Positions 28,053-37,302 of a stretch of DNA of 64,000 nt are shown piece by piece. The notes beneath the pieces are model-generated. The model made no database searches, was not told the DNA's origin, and saw nothing but the letters and a program-made list of their open reading frames with translations. The first letter of the stretch is position 1. Each line of letters opens with the position of its first letter. Source of the stretch: Arenibacter echinorum (GTDB taxonomy: Bacteria > Bacteroidota > Bacteroidia > Flavobacteriales > Flavobacteriaceae); the NCBI RefSeq assembly GCF_003259375.1, contig NZ_QLLN01000007.1, forward strand, positions 124,001-188,000, given 5' to 3'. The position numbers were made by a program, and so were the translations under genes.

Positions 28053-28180
28053 CTTTTGTGAAATTAGGTTAGGTATAAAATTTAATTACCCATGGAGTTT
28101 TAATTGCCCTCCTTATTTTTAGAAGAGGAAAACAATCCATGCTTTGAGCAATTAATTTTTAAATTTCCTATAAGTTTTAC

Positions 28181-29263
28181 TTACTCGGCGTAAAGCGACA
28201 AGTTGTTTATAACCGATTTAGGCTCAATAAATTCGGTTTCGATATGGTCCCCGTCCTTTACCATACGAATGCCGTCCAGTATTATTCTATCTTTCTCGGA
28301 AAGTCCCTTTTCTATGATAAAAAGATTAGGTAGTTCCCCGGCAATAGCTATTTCTTTCTGTCGAATAACATCCTTGTCATCAACTACAAAAACATATTTT
28401 TTATCCAAAACCTCAAAGGTGGCTTTTTGTGGAATGATGAGGGCGTTCGTATAGGGCACCTGCATAATTATGCTACCTGTTTCCCCATGTCTCAATATGC
28501 GATCGGGGTTGTCAAAAGTTGCCCTAAAAGCAATGTTACCGGTCTCATGGCTAAATTCTCCTTCAATGGTTTCAACAACACCTGTCTGATTAAAACGCTT
28601 ATTGTTGGCCATCAAAAGGCCTACCTCTTGCTTACTGTTTCTATCAACATTGGTAATATAGTCCAGATACTCCGCCTCAGGAACATTGAAATAGACCCAC
28701 ATTTTACTGTTGTCGGACAAGGTGGTCAACAATTCCCCTTCATCCAAAAGACTACCTTCCCTAACATGAAGGTGGTCCATAATACCATCAAACGGAGCCT
28801 TGATATTAGTAAACCCAAGATGGGTCTCGGCAAGCATCACTTCCGCCTTGGCCTTTTCAAAATTAGCCTTTGCCATGGCCAGCTCATTTGCAGAAACCAC
28901 ATTGCCATCGGCCAATAATTTAGTGTTATCATATTCTATTTCGGCCACCCTTGCTTCTGCCGTGGCTTTTTGAAATTCCGCCTCATAAACATTTGGCATA
29001 ATGTGGAACATTTGTTGGCCTTTTTTTACGGATTGACCTTCATCCACCGAGATTTCTAGTAAGTAGCCCTTTTCCAAAGCACGGACCTCAATATTTCTAA
29101 TGCTATGTATTTGGCAGACATAGTCTTTAACAACCGCGGTATCTTTCTTTATTGGACTGGTCACGAGATATTTGGTTTCCTCTCGTTTTTCATGTTTTTC
29201 GGAATTACAGCTTAATTGGCTCAATAGTATACACACGCCAATAATCATGGGGGACTTCCTCAT
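28181..29263 (-). CDS. RND periplasmic adaptor (AcrA/MexA-like lipoprotein)
   Basis: This 360-residue membrane-fusion protein joins the pump to the outer-membrane channel. The signal peptide ends at Q-L-S-C-N with Cys19 as the lipid site. A lipoyl-like half domain follows (V-R-A-L-E-K-G-Y-L near 56). A short helical hairpin (about 100-140) contains A-T-A-E-A-R-V-A-E and A-K-A-N-F-E-K-A-K-A-E-V, and the second lipoyl half has G-F-T-N-I-K-A-P-F-D-G near 150. Beta-barrel and membrane-proximal domains follow to the end. It is the first pump gene, preceded by a small acidic exported protein on the same strand. Order and spacing fit a complete three-gene efflux operon. Confidence 0.94.
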   Translation of the reverse strand: MRKSPMIIGVCILLSQLSCNSEKHEKREETKYLVTSPIKKDTAVVKDYVCQIHSIRNIEVRALEKGYLLEISVDEGQSVKKGQQMFHIMPNVYEAEFQKATAEARVAEIEYDNTKLLADGNVVSANELAMAKANFEKAKAEVMLAETHLGFTNIKAPFDGIMDHLHVREGSLLDEGELLTTLSDNSKMWVYFNVPEAEYLDYITNVDRNSKQEVGLLMANNKRFNQTGVVETIEGEFSHETGNIAFRATFDNPDRILRHGETGSIIMQVPYTNALIIPQKATFEVLDKKYVFVVDDKDVIRQKEIAIAGELPNLFIIEKGLSEKDRIILDGIRMVKDGDHIETEFIEPKSVINNLSLYAE

Positions 29264-29417
29264 AATTTTAATTTATTTAAATGAATAATTGGTTTTTAGC
29301 AAATAAAATGCCTGGCAAGTCCATTTATAATAGCATAGGACTTACTCATTTTTGATTGAAAACAGTATTAAAAAAGGGGGAACAGGCCTTAATGAAATAA
29401 GGTCCGGTCTAGATTTC

Positions 29418-29855
29418 CTAAATTCTGAAAACTTGAAATCTAATATACCGCTTATATGGAGTGGTAAAAGCGTGGGCATTAATGTAAGCGGAGTCATTTT
29501 CAAGATCGGAAGACAGAGTCTCCAACATTTGGGCGTGTAAAATACCAGTTGCCAGTCCGCAATAATTCAAATCTGTTCCAGAAGAAAAAACAATTTCATC
29601 GCTCTCCTCTTCCTCCTCCTCGATATCCGCAACTTCCGCCACGAGTGGTTTTTGAACTTCAAATACAGAAGTATCCGCAAAAACAATAGGGGCTAATTCT
29701 TCCTCAACCTCGCAAGGAGAGCTTTCAGAAGCTGCTAAATTTAAAATTGAAAAGAAAGGGTCTACTTCAAGATTTGAATGGGCATAAATAGTGTTGAATC
29801 CATTTATTAAAAGGATACAGAGAAGAAGTATATATTTTTTTAATGCCCGATTCAT
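29418..29855 (-). CDS. Small acidic exported protein of unknown function
   Basis: I do not recognise a named family. The 145-residue product has an N-terminal signal peptide (about 1-25, ending near I-Y-A-H-S). A very acidic middle follows, with E-E-E-E-E-E around residue 79, and then a C-terminal part with N-Y-C-G-L-A-T-G and a basic end (Y-K-R-Y-I-R-F). Two cysteines (in S-P-C-E and N-Y-C-G) might form a disulfide after export. It lies 154 bases upstream of the efflux adaptor, on the same strand and with no terminator visible between. It may therefore be the leader gene of the pump operon. A role in sensing or in modulating efflux would be speculation. Confidence 0.7.
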   Translation of the reverse strand: MNRALKKYILLLCILLINGFNTIYAHSNLEVDPFFSILNLAASESSPCEVEEELAPIVFADTSVFEVQKPLVAEVADIEEEEEESDEIVFSSGTDLNYCGLATGILHAQMLETLSSDLENDSAYINAHAFTTPYKRYIRFQVFRI

Positions 29856-30071
29856 ACGGGAATCAAAACTAGCCCTTGAATTTTATACCCACAAATAGTA
29901 GTTGTTAAAATTAGTTAAAATTAAAACGAGATATATTATTTTTATGAAAAACGAAGGTCTTTCATCCTGAAAATCAATTAATAATAATTTCGGATTCCAA
30001 CTTTTGACAATTAAGCATAATAATCTAAGGCAAGTCATCTTTTCCAATCCAATAATGCATAATCCGTTTTG

Positions 30072-30920
30072 TCACTCTTTTTTAACTACCCATTTTATTC
30101 CTTCTATAAGATGCTGTCGTCCAAAATCCGTATTCATTGAGCGAATGTCATGGCCCAATTCTGTATAGAAGAATCTTCCTCCGCCCCAAACCCTGGTCCA
30201 AGCTATCGGATGATCCTTTCCCATTCCTACGCCTCCTCTAGTCTTGAAATACTCTCTAACCGGTTCGTATGTGGATTCATCCACCCTGAGTAAAACCTGA
30301 ACACCCGGCAGACCTGTAACAGACTTGGTGTGGTTGGTCCAATCCGCTTCGTACCAAAACTCTCTACCCATTCCCTTAACGGCGGGATGATCCATCGCCT
30401 CGGAATCAACCACTACTTTTGCTTTGAGAAATTCAGAATCACTATTAAAATCACAACCTCCCAATTCCATTATCCAAGGCCAGTTTTCCTGATGCACCAA
30501 CAATGCATGTAAACCAACAATAGCTCCCCCTGCTTTATACCATTCCTCTATTGCAGTGCGTTGCTCTTCATTAAAAACTTTATCAAGAACATTTGCATTG
30601 TTGAACAGCAATACATCATAATAGCTCAGCTTTTCCTTGGAGATATCATTTCCTGTTTCACTTACATCTATCTGCATATTGTGTTCGGCACCCAACCTTA
30701 CAATCCATCCATTTACAATGGGGATGTCCGGATGACGGAACCAACCGGTACCGGAAAAAAGTAAAACCCTTAATGATGTTCCGTCTCCCATCGCATTGCG
30801 TTCATACATTTTCTTTTCATGGTCAACATCAAGATGCTCTTGCGCAATCAATTGAAAGGTTGACAAAAAAATTAACCATAAAAAGATGGTTGAAACAATA
30901 TGGGTTCTTTTGCTTTTCAT
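30072..30920 (-). CDS. Secreted ThuA-domain protein
   Basis: This exported protein of 282 residues has a ThuA domain, a class I glutamine-amidotransferase-like fold linked to sugar metabolism. The signal peptide ends near L-I-A-Q-E (residue 27). Recognisable blocks are L-L-F-S-G-T-G-W-F-R-H near 53, Y-D-V-L-L-F-N-N-A-N near 102 and A-I-V-G-L-H-A-L near 134. P-I-A-W-T-R-V-W-G-G-G-R-F-F-Y-T-E-L-G-H near 240 is a hallmark of this family. ThuA proteins often sit beside secreted oxidoreductases or glycosidases in Bacteroidota. Here the neighbour, divergent across 236 bases, is an atypical sulfatase. The enzymatic activity is not established by the sequence. Confidence 0.9.
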   Translation of the reverse strand: MKSKRTHIVSTIFLWLIFLSTFQLIAQEHLDVDHEKKMYERNAMGDGTSLRVLLFSGTGWFRHPDIPIVNGWIVRLGAEHNMQIDVSETGNDISKEKLSYYDVLLFNNANVLDKVFNEEQRTAIEEWYKAGGAIVGLHALLVHQENWPWIMELGGCDFNSDSEFLKAKVVVDSEAMDHPAVKGMGREFWYEADWTNHTKSVTGLPGVQVLLRVDESTYEPVREYFKTRGGVGMGKDHPIAWTRVWGGGRFFYTELGHDIRSMNTDFGRQHLIEGIKWVVKKE

Positions 30921-31156
30921 AATTGGTAATTCATAATTATTTTGATGTAAACAGATGTTTACTTTACAACTGCTTCAATAAAAATAGGTGTTTTAAATAA
31001 GATATTACTTATGATTTCTAAAGATAAAAATACTTCATTCATGGACCTTAAACCTACTAAAAAACAACATGGATATAGAAGATTTGTTATATTGGGAACT
31101 TTAACAACAAACAAGTACCAAAAATAGCCTGCCTTAAATTCAAACCATATAACCCA

Positions 31157-33034
31157 ATGTTTAAAATTAATCATAGCATAATTTTCAGGACTTGTGCAAT
31201 CCTTTTGTGCGCCATCACTTTTAAAAGTTGCCAAACAAAACAGAAAGAGGAGTTGCCCCCAAATATTGTTTGGATTACCTCCGAGGACAATTCCAAACAC
31301 TACCTTAAACTTTTTGATGAAAATGGCATTCCTACCCCGAATATCGAATCCCTGGCGAAAGAAGGCTTGATCTTTAATCGTGCATTTTCCAATGCCCCTG
31401 TGTGCAGCGTTGCACGATCTGCGATAATATCCGGTTGCTACGGACCGCGTATAGGGGCGCAATTTCATAGAAAGATCGCTACTGTCCCCATGCCCGATTC
31501 ACTAAAAATGTTTCCTACCTACCTAAGGGAGGCCGGTTATTACACTACCAATAATAGCAAGGAAGATTATAATATAAACAAAACCGAAGGAGTTTGGGAC
31601 GAGTCTTCAAAGAATGCAAGTTGGAGAAATAGAGGTGAAAATCAGCCTTTTTTCCATGTTTTTAATATTGGGGTTTCGCATGAGTCGAGCATGCATTTTA
31701 CGGCTGAAGACATGGAAACCAAAGCTCCCGAAACAGACCAAAACTCATTTAACATTCAACCGAACCACCCCAACACTAAGTTGTTTAAATACACCAATGC
31801 CCTATATCGCGACAAAATCAGGGAGATGGACCGCCAAGTTGGGGAAATTATCAAGGAACTAAAGGAAGATGGCCGACTGGATGATACCTTCATTTTTTAC
31901 TATGGTGATCATGGTGGCGTATTGCCCGGAAGCAAGGGTTATCTCTATGAAACGGGACTCCATGTTCCTATGGTGGTACACGTTCCCAACAAATATAAAT
32001 ATCTGGTCAACAATGAAATCGGGAGTACGGTAAATGGCTTTGTGAGCTTTATTGATTTGGCACCAACAGTATTAAATCTAGCAGGAACTACCATACCTAA
32101 TGGCATGGATGGAAAGGCATTTTTGGGCAAGGATATAAGTGCCGAAGAACTAAACGCACGGGATGAGACCTATAGTTATGCCGATAGGTTTGATGAAAAA
32201 TATGATATGGTGAGGGCCGTTCGAAAAGGGAAGTATAAATATATTAGAAATTATCAGCCGTTTAATTATGATGGACTAATGAACAACTATCGCTACAAGC
32301 AATTAGCTTATCAAGAATGGCAGACCTTGTATGAAAAAGGAGAACTAAACAAGGTGCAGTCCGCCTTTTTTGAAAACCGTGCCCCTGAAATGCTTTTTGA
32401 TATTGAGGCAGACCCTTATGAAACCAAGAACCTAGCAACGGAAGCCGCGTTTGAGTCGATCCTTATTGATATGCGAAAGAGACTCTCCACATGGGTAAAA
32501 GGAATGCCGGATCTTTCTTTTTATCCTGAACACTACCTGATCGAGAAGGCGTTTGAAAACCCGGTGGCATTTGGACAAAAACACAAGGAGCAAATAAATA
32601 ACTATGTAGATCTTGCCGATTTGGACCTTTTGAATTTTGAGGATGCGAAAAATTCCCTGGCCCAAGCTCTGGGTTCCTCCGATCCCTGGAAAAGATATTG
32701 GGCAATCATTGTCTGCAGTACATTTGGAAAGCAGGCCATGGCCATGGCGCCCGTAATTAGAACAATGACAACCAAAGACTCAGAGCTTATAAACAGGGTA
32801 CGAGCCGCAGAATTCCTGGCAATTTCAAAACAATTGGATCCTTCGTCAGTTATGACCAATTCCCTGTACGAATCGGAAAAACCAAGTGAGGCGCTTCTAA
32901 TTTTAAACTCGATTGTGTTGATGACATCGAGCAAATACAACTATAATTTTGATATAGAACTGGATAGAATATCCAAAACGGTCAAAGAAGATTCTGAAGT
33001 GATGCGCAGATTGGAATACCTGAATGTCCTATAG
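31157..33034 (+). CDS. Atypical S1-family sulfatase with C-S-V-A-R motif and helical C-terminal extension
   Basis: This 625-residue lipoprotein (signal ending F-K-S-C-Q, Cys25) is a sulfatase with two unusual core motifs. The first metal block is T-S-E-D-N-S rather than x-D-D-x-G. The active-site motif around Cys83 is C-S-V-A-R, with valine at the position normally proline or alanine. Asp-His ligands remain in Y-G-D-H-G-G near 253. The last 150 residues or so are helix-rich and look like HEAT-type repeats, beyond the normal sulfatase length. It is divergent from the ThuA gene and convergent with a possible glycosidase. Similar SED/CSVAR-type sulfatases are, I believe, a recurring branch, but cysteine modification in this motif should not be assumed. 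Confidence 0.85.
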   Translation: MFKINHSIIFRTCAILLCAITFKSCQTKQKEELPPNIVWITSEDNSKHYLKLFDENGIPTPNIESLAKEGLIFNRAFSNAPVCSVARSAIISGCYGPRIGAQFHRKIATVPMPDSLKMFPTYLREAGYYTTNNSKEDYNINKTEGVWDESSKNASWRNRGENQPFFHVFNIGVSHESSMHFTAEDMETKAPETDQNSFNIQPNHPNTKLFKYTNALYRDKIREMDRQVGEIIKELKEDGRLDDTFIFYYGDHGGVLPGSKGYLYETGLHVPMVVHVPNKYKYLVNNEIGSTVNGFVSFIDLAPTVLNLAGTTIPNGMDGKAFLGKDISAEELNARDETYSYADRFDEKYDMVRAVRKGKYKYIRNYQPFNYDGLMNNYRYKQLAYQEWQTLYEKGELNKVQSAFFENRAPEMLFDIEADPYETKNLATEAAFESILIDMRKRLSTWVKGMPDLSFYPEHYLIEKAFENPVAFGQKHKEQINNYVDLADLDLLNFEDAKNSLAQALGSSDPWKRYWAIIVCSTFGKQAMAMAPVIRTMTTKDSELINRVRAAEFLAISKQLDPSSVMTNSLYESEKPSEALLILNSIVLMTSSKYNYNFDIELDRISKTVKEDSEVMRRLEYLNVL

Positions 33035-33069
33035 AAAAATCAATTGATGTTGATGGCTTGTAAACACGT

Positions 33070-33094
33070 AAAAAAAGACCTGATCAAGGTTTTT
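33070..33094. terminator. Possible bidirectional terminator between convergent genes
   Basis: An A-run, a short stem (ACCT with AGGT around gatca) and a T-run give a hairpin with A and T tracts on both sides. It could end transcripts from the sulfatase on the plus strand and the glycosidase candidate on the minus strand. The stem is short and overlaps the last codons of the minus-strand gene. Confidence 0.4.
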
Positions 33095-34433
33095 CAATTG
33101 ATCTAAATGCCGCCAAGGGGCAACTTACTGTGGTCATATACAAGGGGTTTTGTTTGTGTCCGGAATGGTGAAAACATTCATAGGGTGCTCCGTATTCTGG
33201 TCCCTTTCTAAAATCGTTCTGACGCAGATCATCTATGTATTCTTTAGCAAGCCTTTGGGCAATTTCAAAATTGGTTTTGGCTATGGCATAGCATACCCAT
33301 CCAGTTGGAGTGCCCCAATAGGCCCCATTCTGGTAGGTATTTTTCTTTGCCAGTGAATATTCCCAGGCTGTGGAATCGCTAAAGTCATCTGTTGTTAATA
33401 TGTGCCTAATATTACCTTTGTAGGACAAATGGCCATTTTCATAGGCTTTGGACAAAAAGCGGCTAGTTCTTTCAGTATTTTCCTTATTCAGGATATTGAA
33501 GTATATAGCCAAGGCCGTAGACCAAACGTCCGCTTGATTGCCTTTTCCAGTCGAGGCTTTAAGCATTCCCCTTTCATCCATAAACAATTGCGGTATTGCC
33601 TCTTTGATCTTCCGGGCGATTAACTGGTATTTATCCGCTTTTTCTTGGTTATTCAGTTTTTCAAACAATTCGGAAAGCTCCAAGGCAGCCTTAAATTTCA
33701 ATATGGAAGGGTAGCAAAGATCTCCCGTAATGGTCATAACATCCCTAAACCCAAAATCGATGCCCCTAAAATGGTCCGTAGTGGTAACAATGTAATTGTC
33801 CAATCTAGACGGAGGCACATTAAAGGCAATTTCGAGGCGGTCCCTAAGACTCATTCCATTTATTTCATGTTCCAAAATGGATATTTCAGCTGTGGTTTTA
33901 ATGTAGTAAAAGGCCATACTTACAAAGAAAAACTGATCCCCATAGGGCGGCGTCCTACCAAATTCAGGAGTGCCCTGTTCTTCAAAACTATAGGTGCCTG
34001 GAAAATATATGGGCAGTCCGTCATCCATACGAATATGATCTGCTATGGCACCCAAAGGAACTATAGCACCATTTTTAGTAAGCCATGTCCGATCTGCCTG
34101 GGTAGAAGCCGTTAACAATAACATATGTTTTTGTTCTTCCCTAGATATAAATCCGGGATCCAAAGACATGACATAATCCCGGATCCAAAAGGCTGGATAA
34201 CTACCCCTACCCCCTGGCTTAACAAGTATTCCCCCTGTATTGTTATTGCCCATTTGATCAGCAACCCGTTCTCCAGGGTAAATACGGGAACTATCAATGA
34301 TAGTTTCGGTTAGTATTTCCAGATATTTAAAATCCTCATCACTTAAAATAGCGTCCTTGGAAATAGTCTTGGATTGTCCGTGCCCAAAAGATAATGTTGC
34401 TAGGAGTAATAAGGACAAAACTGTTTGCTTCAT
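33084..34433 (-). CDS. Secreted six-hairpin-like protein, candidate unassigned glycosidase
   Basis: The 449-residue product has a signal peptide (about 1-19). I cannot place it in a named glycoside hydrolase family. Its pattern suggests an (alpha/alpha)6 barrel: F-W-I-R-D-Y near 83-88, G-D-Q-F-F-F-V-S-M-A-F-Y-Y near 165, D-V-W-S-T-A-L-A-I-Y-F near 308 and Y-Q-N-G-A-Y-W-G-T-P-T-G-W near 366. W-x-R-D and N-G-x-Y-W blocks are common in six-hairpin glycosidases, where acidic residues near them often take part in catalysis. Asp87 and nearby acidic residues are candidates. It sits convergent with the atypical sulfatase and close to the ThuA gene, supporting a carbohydrate role. A non-enzymatic sugar-binding role is possible. 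Confidence 0.75.
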   Translation of the reverse strand: MKQTVLSLLLLATLSFGHGQSKTISKDAILSDEDFKYLEILTETIIDSSRIYPGERVADQMGNNNTGGILVKPGGRGSYPAFWIRDYVMSLDPGFISREEQKHMLLLTASTQADRTWLTKNGAIVPLGAIADHIRMDDGLPIYFPGTYSFEEQGTPEFGRTPPYGDQFFFVSMAFYYIKTTAEISILEHEINGMSLRDRLEIAFNVPPSRLDNYIVTTTDHFRGIDFGFRDVMTITGDLCYPSILKFKAALELSELFEKLNNQEKADKYQLIARKIKEAIPQLFMDERGMLKASTGKGNQADVWSTALAIYFNILNKENTERTSRFLSKAYENGHLSYKGNIRHILTTDDFSDSTAWEYSLAKKNTYQNGAYWGTPTGWVCYAIAKTNFEIAQRLAKEYIDDLRQNDFRKGPEYGAPYECFHHSGHKQNPLYMTTVSCPLAAFRSIEKP

Positions 34434-34734
34434 ATTATTTGTTATAGTATATCAATTAATTTCAATTGACCCCCGAAATTACATGGATCAAACTCCCAAA
34501 AGAAATTATGTCCCCAAAACCTATTTAGGATGTTATAACACTAAATATAAGCCAACTAAAATTTATAATCTTAATCTAAGAAAAGGGAATTTTCCTAAAT
34601 TTAACCAAACAATTTTTATCAGTGCACAAATCTTGGAGATCAAGTGTCATCAAGCTGTCCCGCCCTATGTGGTTCGGGTTACAGATAATGACGATATCCT
34701 AGGTTTGGTATATAACAAATAAAAAGGAAAAACT
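34434..34734. other. Divergent intergenic region, no gene seen
   Basis: These 301 bases separate the minus-strand glycosidase candidate from the plus-strand epimerase-like gene. The sequence is AT-rich, and a TTTGGTATATAAC stretch near 34705 could hold a promoter element. An open frame running through here from 34297 begins antisense to the glycosidase candidate and has no recognisable features. Confidence 0.5.
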
Positions 34735-35661
34735 ATGCAGACAATATTAGGCGCCGGTGGGCCAATTGGTATTGAACTGGCCAAAGCTTTAACAGCATAT
34801 ACCAGCAAAATACGGTTGGTAAACAGAAATCCGGAAAAGGTGAATGAAACCGATCAACTATTAGCAGCAGACCTTCTGGATAGAAACCAAGTTTTTAAGG
34901 CAATATTAGGCTCTTCCGTTGTTTATGTTACGGTTGGATTTCCGTACAATCTTAAAATTTGGCAGCAGAACTGGCCAAAATTTATTAAGAATGTCATTGA
35001 TGCCTGCGTTGAACATAACTGCAAATTGGTATTTTTTGATAATATATACATGTACGACGCCAATTTTTTGCATGGAATGGCTGAGGATACGCCCATTGAT
35101 CCTCCAAGCAAGAAAGGCAAAGTACGTGCAGAAATAGCTGCTATGATCATGGACAAAGTCAAAGAAGGTCAACTAGAAGCTTTGATTGCCCGTTCGGCAG
35201 ATTTCTATGGCCCCAGTATCAAAAATTCCAGTATGTTGACCGAGATGGTATTTAAACCCTTAAGTACAGGTAAAAAAGCGAATTGGATGGCATCTTTAAA
35301 TTTCAGGCATTCCTTTACCTACACACCAGATGCCGGCAGAGCAACAGCTTTGCTTGGTAATTCAGCAAAAGCTTACAATCAGGTTTGGCATTTACCCACC
35401 GCAAAAAATCCGTATACGGGCAAGGAGTGGATAACAGCCATTGCAAATGAAATGGGGGTAAAGCCCAGATTTCAGGTTGCCAGCAGATTTATTGTTAGGA
35501 TACTAGGTCTTTTTATGCCCATTATGAAGGAAATGCCGGAAATGATGTATCAATACGATAGGGATTATGTTTTTAATTCGGATAATTTCGACAGTCATTT
35601 TGATTTTAAAACCACTAGCTATTTGGAAGGTATCAAGGCAATTGTAAAATCTGATTATTAA
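34735..35661 (+). CDS. NAD(P)-dependent epimerase/dehydratase-like protein
   Basis: This cytoplasmic protein of 308 residues belongs to the extended SDR (NAD-dependent epimerase/dehydratase) group. The dinucleotide-binding motif G-A-G-G-P-I-G (residues 6-12) opens a Rossmann fold, and R-L-V-N-R-N-P near 30 suggests a preference for NADP. S-V-V-Y-V-T-V-G follows, and D-N-I-Y-M-Y near 101-106 holds a tyrosine at the usual catalytic strand position. A-R-S-A-D-F-Y-G-P near 151 marks the substrate region. The canonical Y-x-x-x-K is not obvious, so it may be an atypical SDR with another role. A purine-rich leader (aaaaaggaaaa) stands before the ATG. There is no clear operon partner. Confidence 0.85.
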   Translation: MQTILGAGGPIGIELAKALTAYTSKIRLVNRNPEKVNETDQLLAADLLDRNQVFKAILGSSVVYVTVGFPYNLKIWQQNWPKFIKNVIDACVEHNCKLVFFDNIYMYDANFLHGMAEDTPIDPPSKKGKVRAEIAAMIMDKVKEGQLEALIARSADFYGPSIKNSSMLTEMVFKPLSTGKKANWMASLNFRHSFTYTPDAGRATALLGNSAKAYNQVWHLPTAKNPYTGKEWITAIANEMGVKPRFQVASRFIVRILGLFMPIMKEMPEMMYQYDRDYVFNSDNFDSHFDFKTTSYLEGIKAIVKSDY

Positions 35662-35827
35662 AGAACCCCTAATAAATCATTCCTGATTTTATGCTTTTTG
35701 ACAAGTTTGGGTGAAAAATAATTACGGTGCCATTCACTTGTATGTTTGGCTCTCAATTTTTTAACAATTGTAAAATGGAACCGTCGCAATCCAAAATGAT
35801 GTTTAAAATTTATGGTTGAAGAATAGT

Positions 35828-36397
35828 CTATATCCCTGGTAAGATTGCCTGTGGCACTATATTCTTAACGGGCTTTATGCTCTTTAAATAAGCGTATATT
35901 GCCTTTAGATCCTCATCTGGCAATTTGGAATATCCTTCCCATGGCATAGGTGGCAATAGTGGCCTACTATTGTCCAGCCCTTTGTATTTCCCCTCTTTTA
36001 TGGACTTCACAAATTGCTCCTCGGACCAGAACCCTATACCCGTAGCATCTGGAGTTAAATTACCGGAAAAGGAGGTTCCCCAAGGTCCAATTGCCGCGGT
36101 TCCGTTCATATTAAACAGCACGTAGCCCCCTACCGATTGGGGATCATATTCAGGTAAAATTTCATTGGAATCATGACCGGACAGCAATCTGTTGGGATCG
36201 GGCACAGGACCTATTGGAGTCATAACTTTAGGGGAGTGACAATCGTTGCACCCCAAGGTAGCCACCAAAAACTCCCCTCGTTGTATGCCGTCGCCGGAGC
36301 TGGGCAGATCTGCTTTTGCCAGTTCTTTTTGTTTTGGTGAACCACATGCACTTATCATTAAACCGGTGATGGCAAATGCAAAAAATATTTTTTTCAT
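35828..36397 (-). CDS. Mono-heme c-type cytochrome, lipoprotein
   Basis: This exported 189-residue protein has a signal peptide ending I-S-A-C-G (Cys18), probably lipidated. One heme-attachment motif, C-N-D-C-H, lies near residue 50. A likely distal methionine is in P-P-M-P-W-E-G-Y near 150, and the K-A-I-Y-A-Y-L-K-S-I block at the C-terminus is typical of small class I cytochromes. It would carry electrons in the periplasm. It is monocistronic by position. It could serve the acceptor-less molybdenum hydroxylase in the same window, but it is 15 kb away and that link is speculative. Confidence 0.9.
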   Translation of the reverse strand: MKKIFFAFAITGLMISACGSPKQKELAKADLPSSGDGIQRGEFLVATLGCNDCHSPKVMTPIGPVPDPNRLLSGHDSNEILPEYDPQSVGGYVLFNMNGTAAIGPWGTSFSGNLTPDATGIGFWSEEQFVKSIKEGKYKGLDNSRPLLPPMPWEGYSKLPDEDLKAIYAYLKSIKPVKNIVPQAILPGI

Positions 36398-36803
36398 AAA
36401 CTTTTAATTTAGATTTTACTTTATGGATATAAGAACATTTAGTTTTTAATCCGATGCCCATATAAACATGAAACTGAGATTAAAATATACTTGACAAAGG
36501 AATACAGAAACCGCGATGCCGGCAATCACATAATTATGTGAAATATTGGGGAGCTATTTTTAAAATATGACAATATATGTTAGGGCGTTACCATCCACAA
36601 GTCATTTCCTAATTCCTGAAAAACCTAAACATGTCAAAGAAATTGTATTGGTTAAGCTGTTTTGCCCCTAGCAACCCTAGACCAATATTTCCAATAAACC
36701 ATTTGAGTTGAAAAAATAAGGATTGCAGGCATTTACTATTTCCCAACTGATTTAAAGCCTCAATAATTCACTATCTTAACGTACTAATTCCATCTCCAAA
36801 GCA
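36398..36803. other. Divergent intergenic region, no gene seen
   Basis: This 406-base gap lies between the cytochrome (minus) and VOC (plus) genes. It is AT-rich. A TATCTTAA element about 30 bases before the VOC start resembles the -7 box proposed for iorA. I found no hairpin, repeat or open frame worth calling. Confidence 0.5.
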
Positions 36804-37241
36804 ATGCGAAAGACTACCCCATTTCTCCAAGACAATTTTAACGGGCTGCAACACCTAGGTTTACCCGTTTCAAATTTGAAGGCTTCTGTGGAATTCTATG
36901 AATCCCTTGGTTTTAAGAGGATCATGGCTTCTCAGGTAGATGTAGCCGAAGAAAACGATTCCATACTTGTGGCCATGATGGAACGGCAGGGAGTAATCAT
37001 TGAACTCTATCAAGTAACCAAAAAGGACATGATAGAATTAAAGTCGCGAAAAGATGGCCATGTGGATCATATCGCCTTTGATGTGACCGATGTTGAAAAA
37101 GCCTTTAAGGAACTCAAGGCCGGCGGATTTACCATGGTAGAAGAGAATCCAGTATTCCTAAATTTCTGGGAAAAAGGCTGTAAATATTTTGCCGTACGCG
37201 GACCGGACGGAGAAAAATTGGAATTTAATCAGATTCTCTGA
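36804..37241 (+). CDS. VOC-superfamily (glyoxalase-like) protein
   Basis: This 145-residue cytoplasmic protein has the two-module VOC fold. L-Q-H-L-G-L-P-V near residue 16 offers the first metal histidine, I-I-E-L-Y near 70 a glutamate, and D-H-I-A-F-D-V near 92 the second-module histidine. R-G-P-D-G-E-K-L-E-F at the C-terminus gives the final glutamate. This H-E-H-E arrangement fits glyoxalase I or related dioxygenases and isomerases. The length is typical. It converges with the nucleoside phosphorylase gene, and no operon partner is evident. Its substrate is unknown. Confidence 0.88.
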   Translation: MRKTTPFLQDNFNGLQHLGLPVSNLKASVEFYESLGFKRIMASQVDVAEENDSILVAMMERQGVIIELYQVTKKDMIELKSRKDGHVDHIAFDVTDVEKAFKELKAGGFTMVEENPVFLNFWEKGCKYFAVRGPDGEKLEFNQIL

Positions 37242-37302
37242 AGCCACCTAATTCATGGTCTATTACCAATTGTGAAAAGGTCTAGATTTGATATTTATTA
37301 AT

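Noticed and set aside
34297..34722. 141-residue open frame on the plus strand
   Set aside because: It starts antisense to the glycosidase candidate and continues through AT-rich spacer without any motif or leader.
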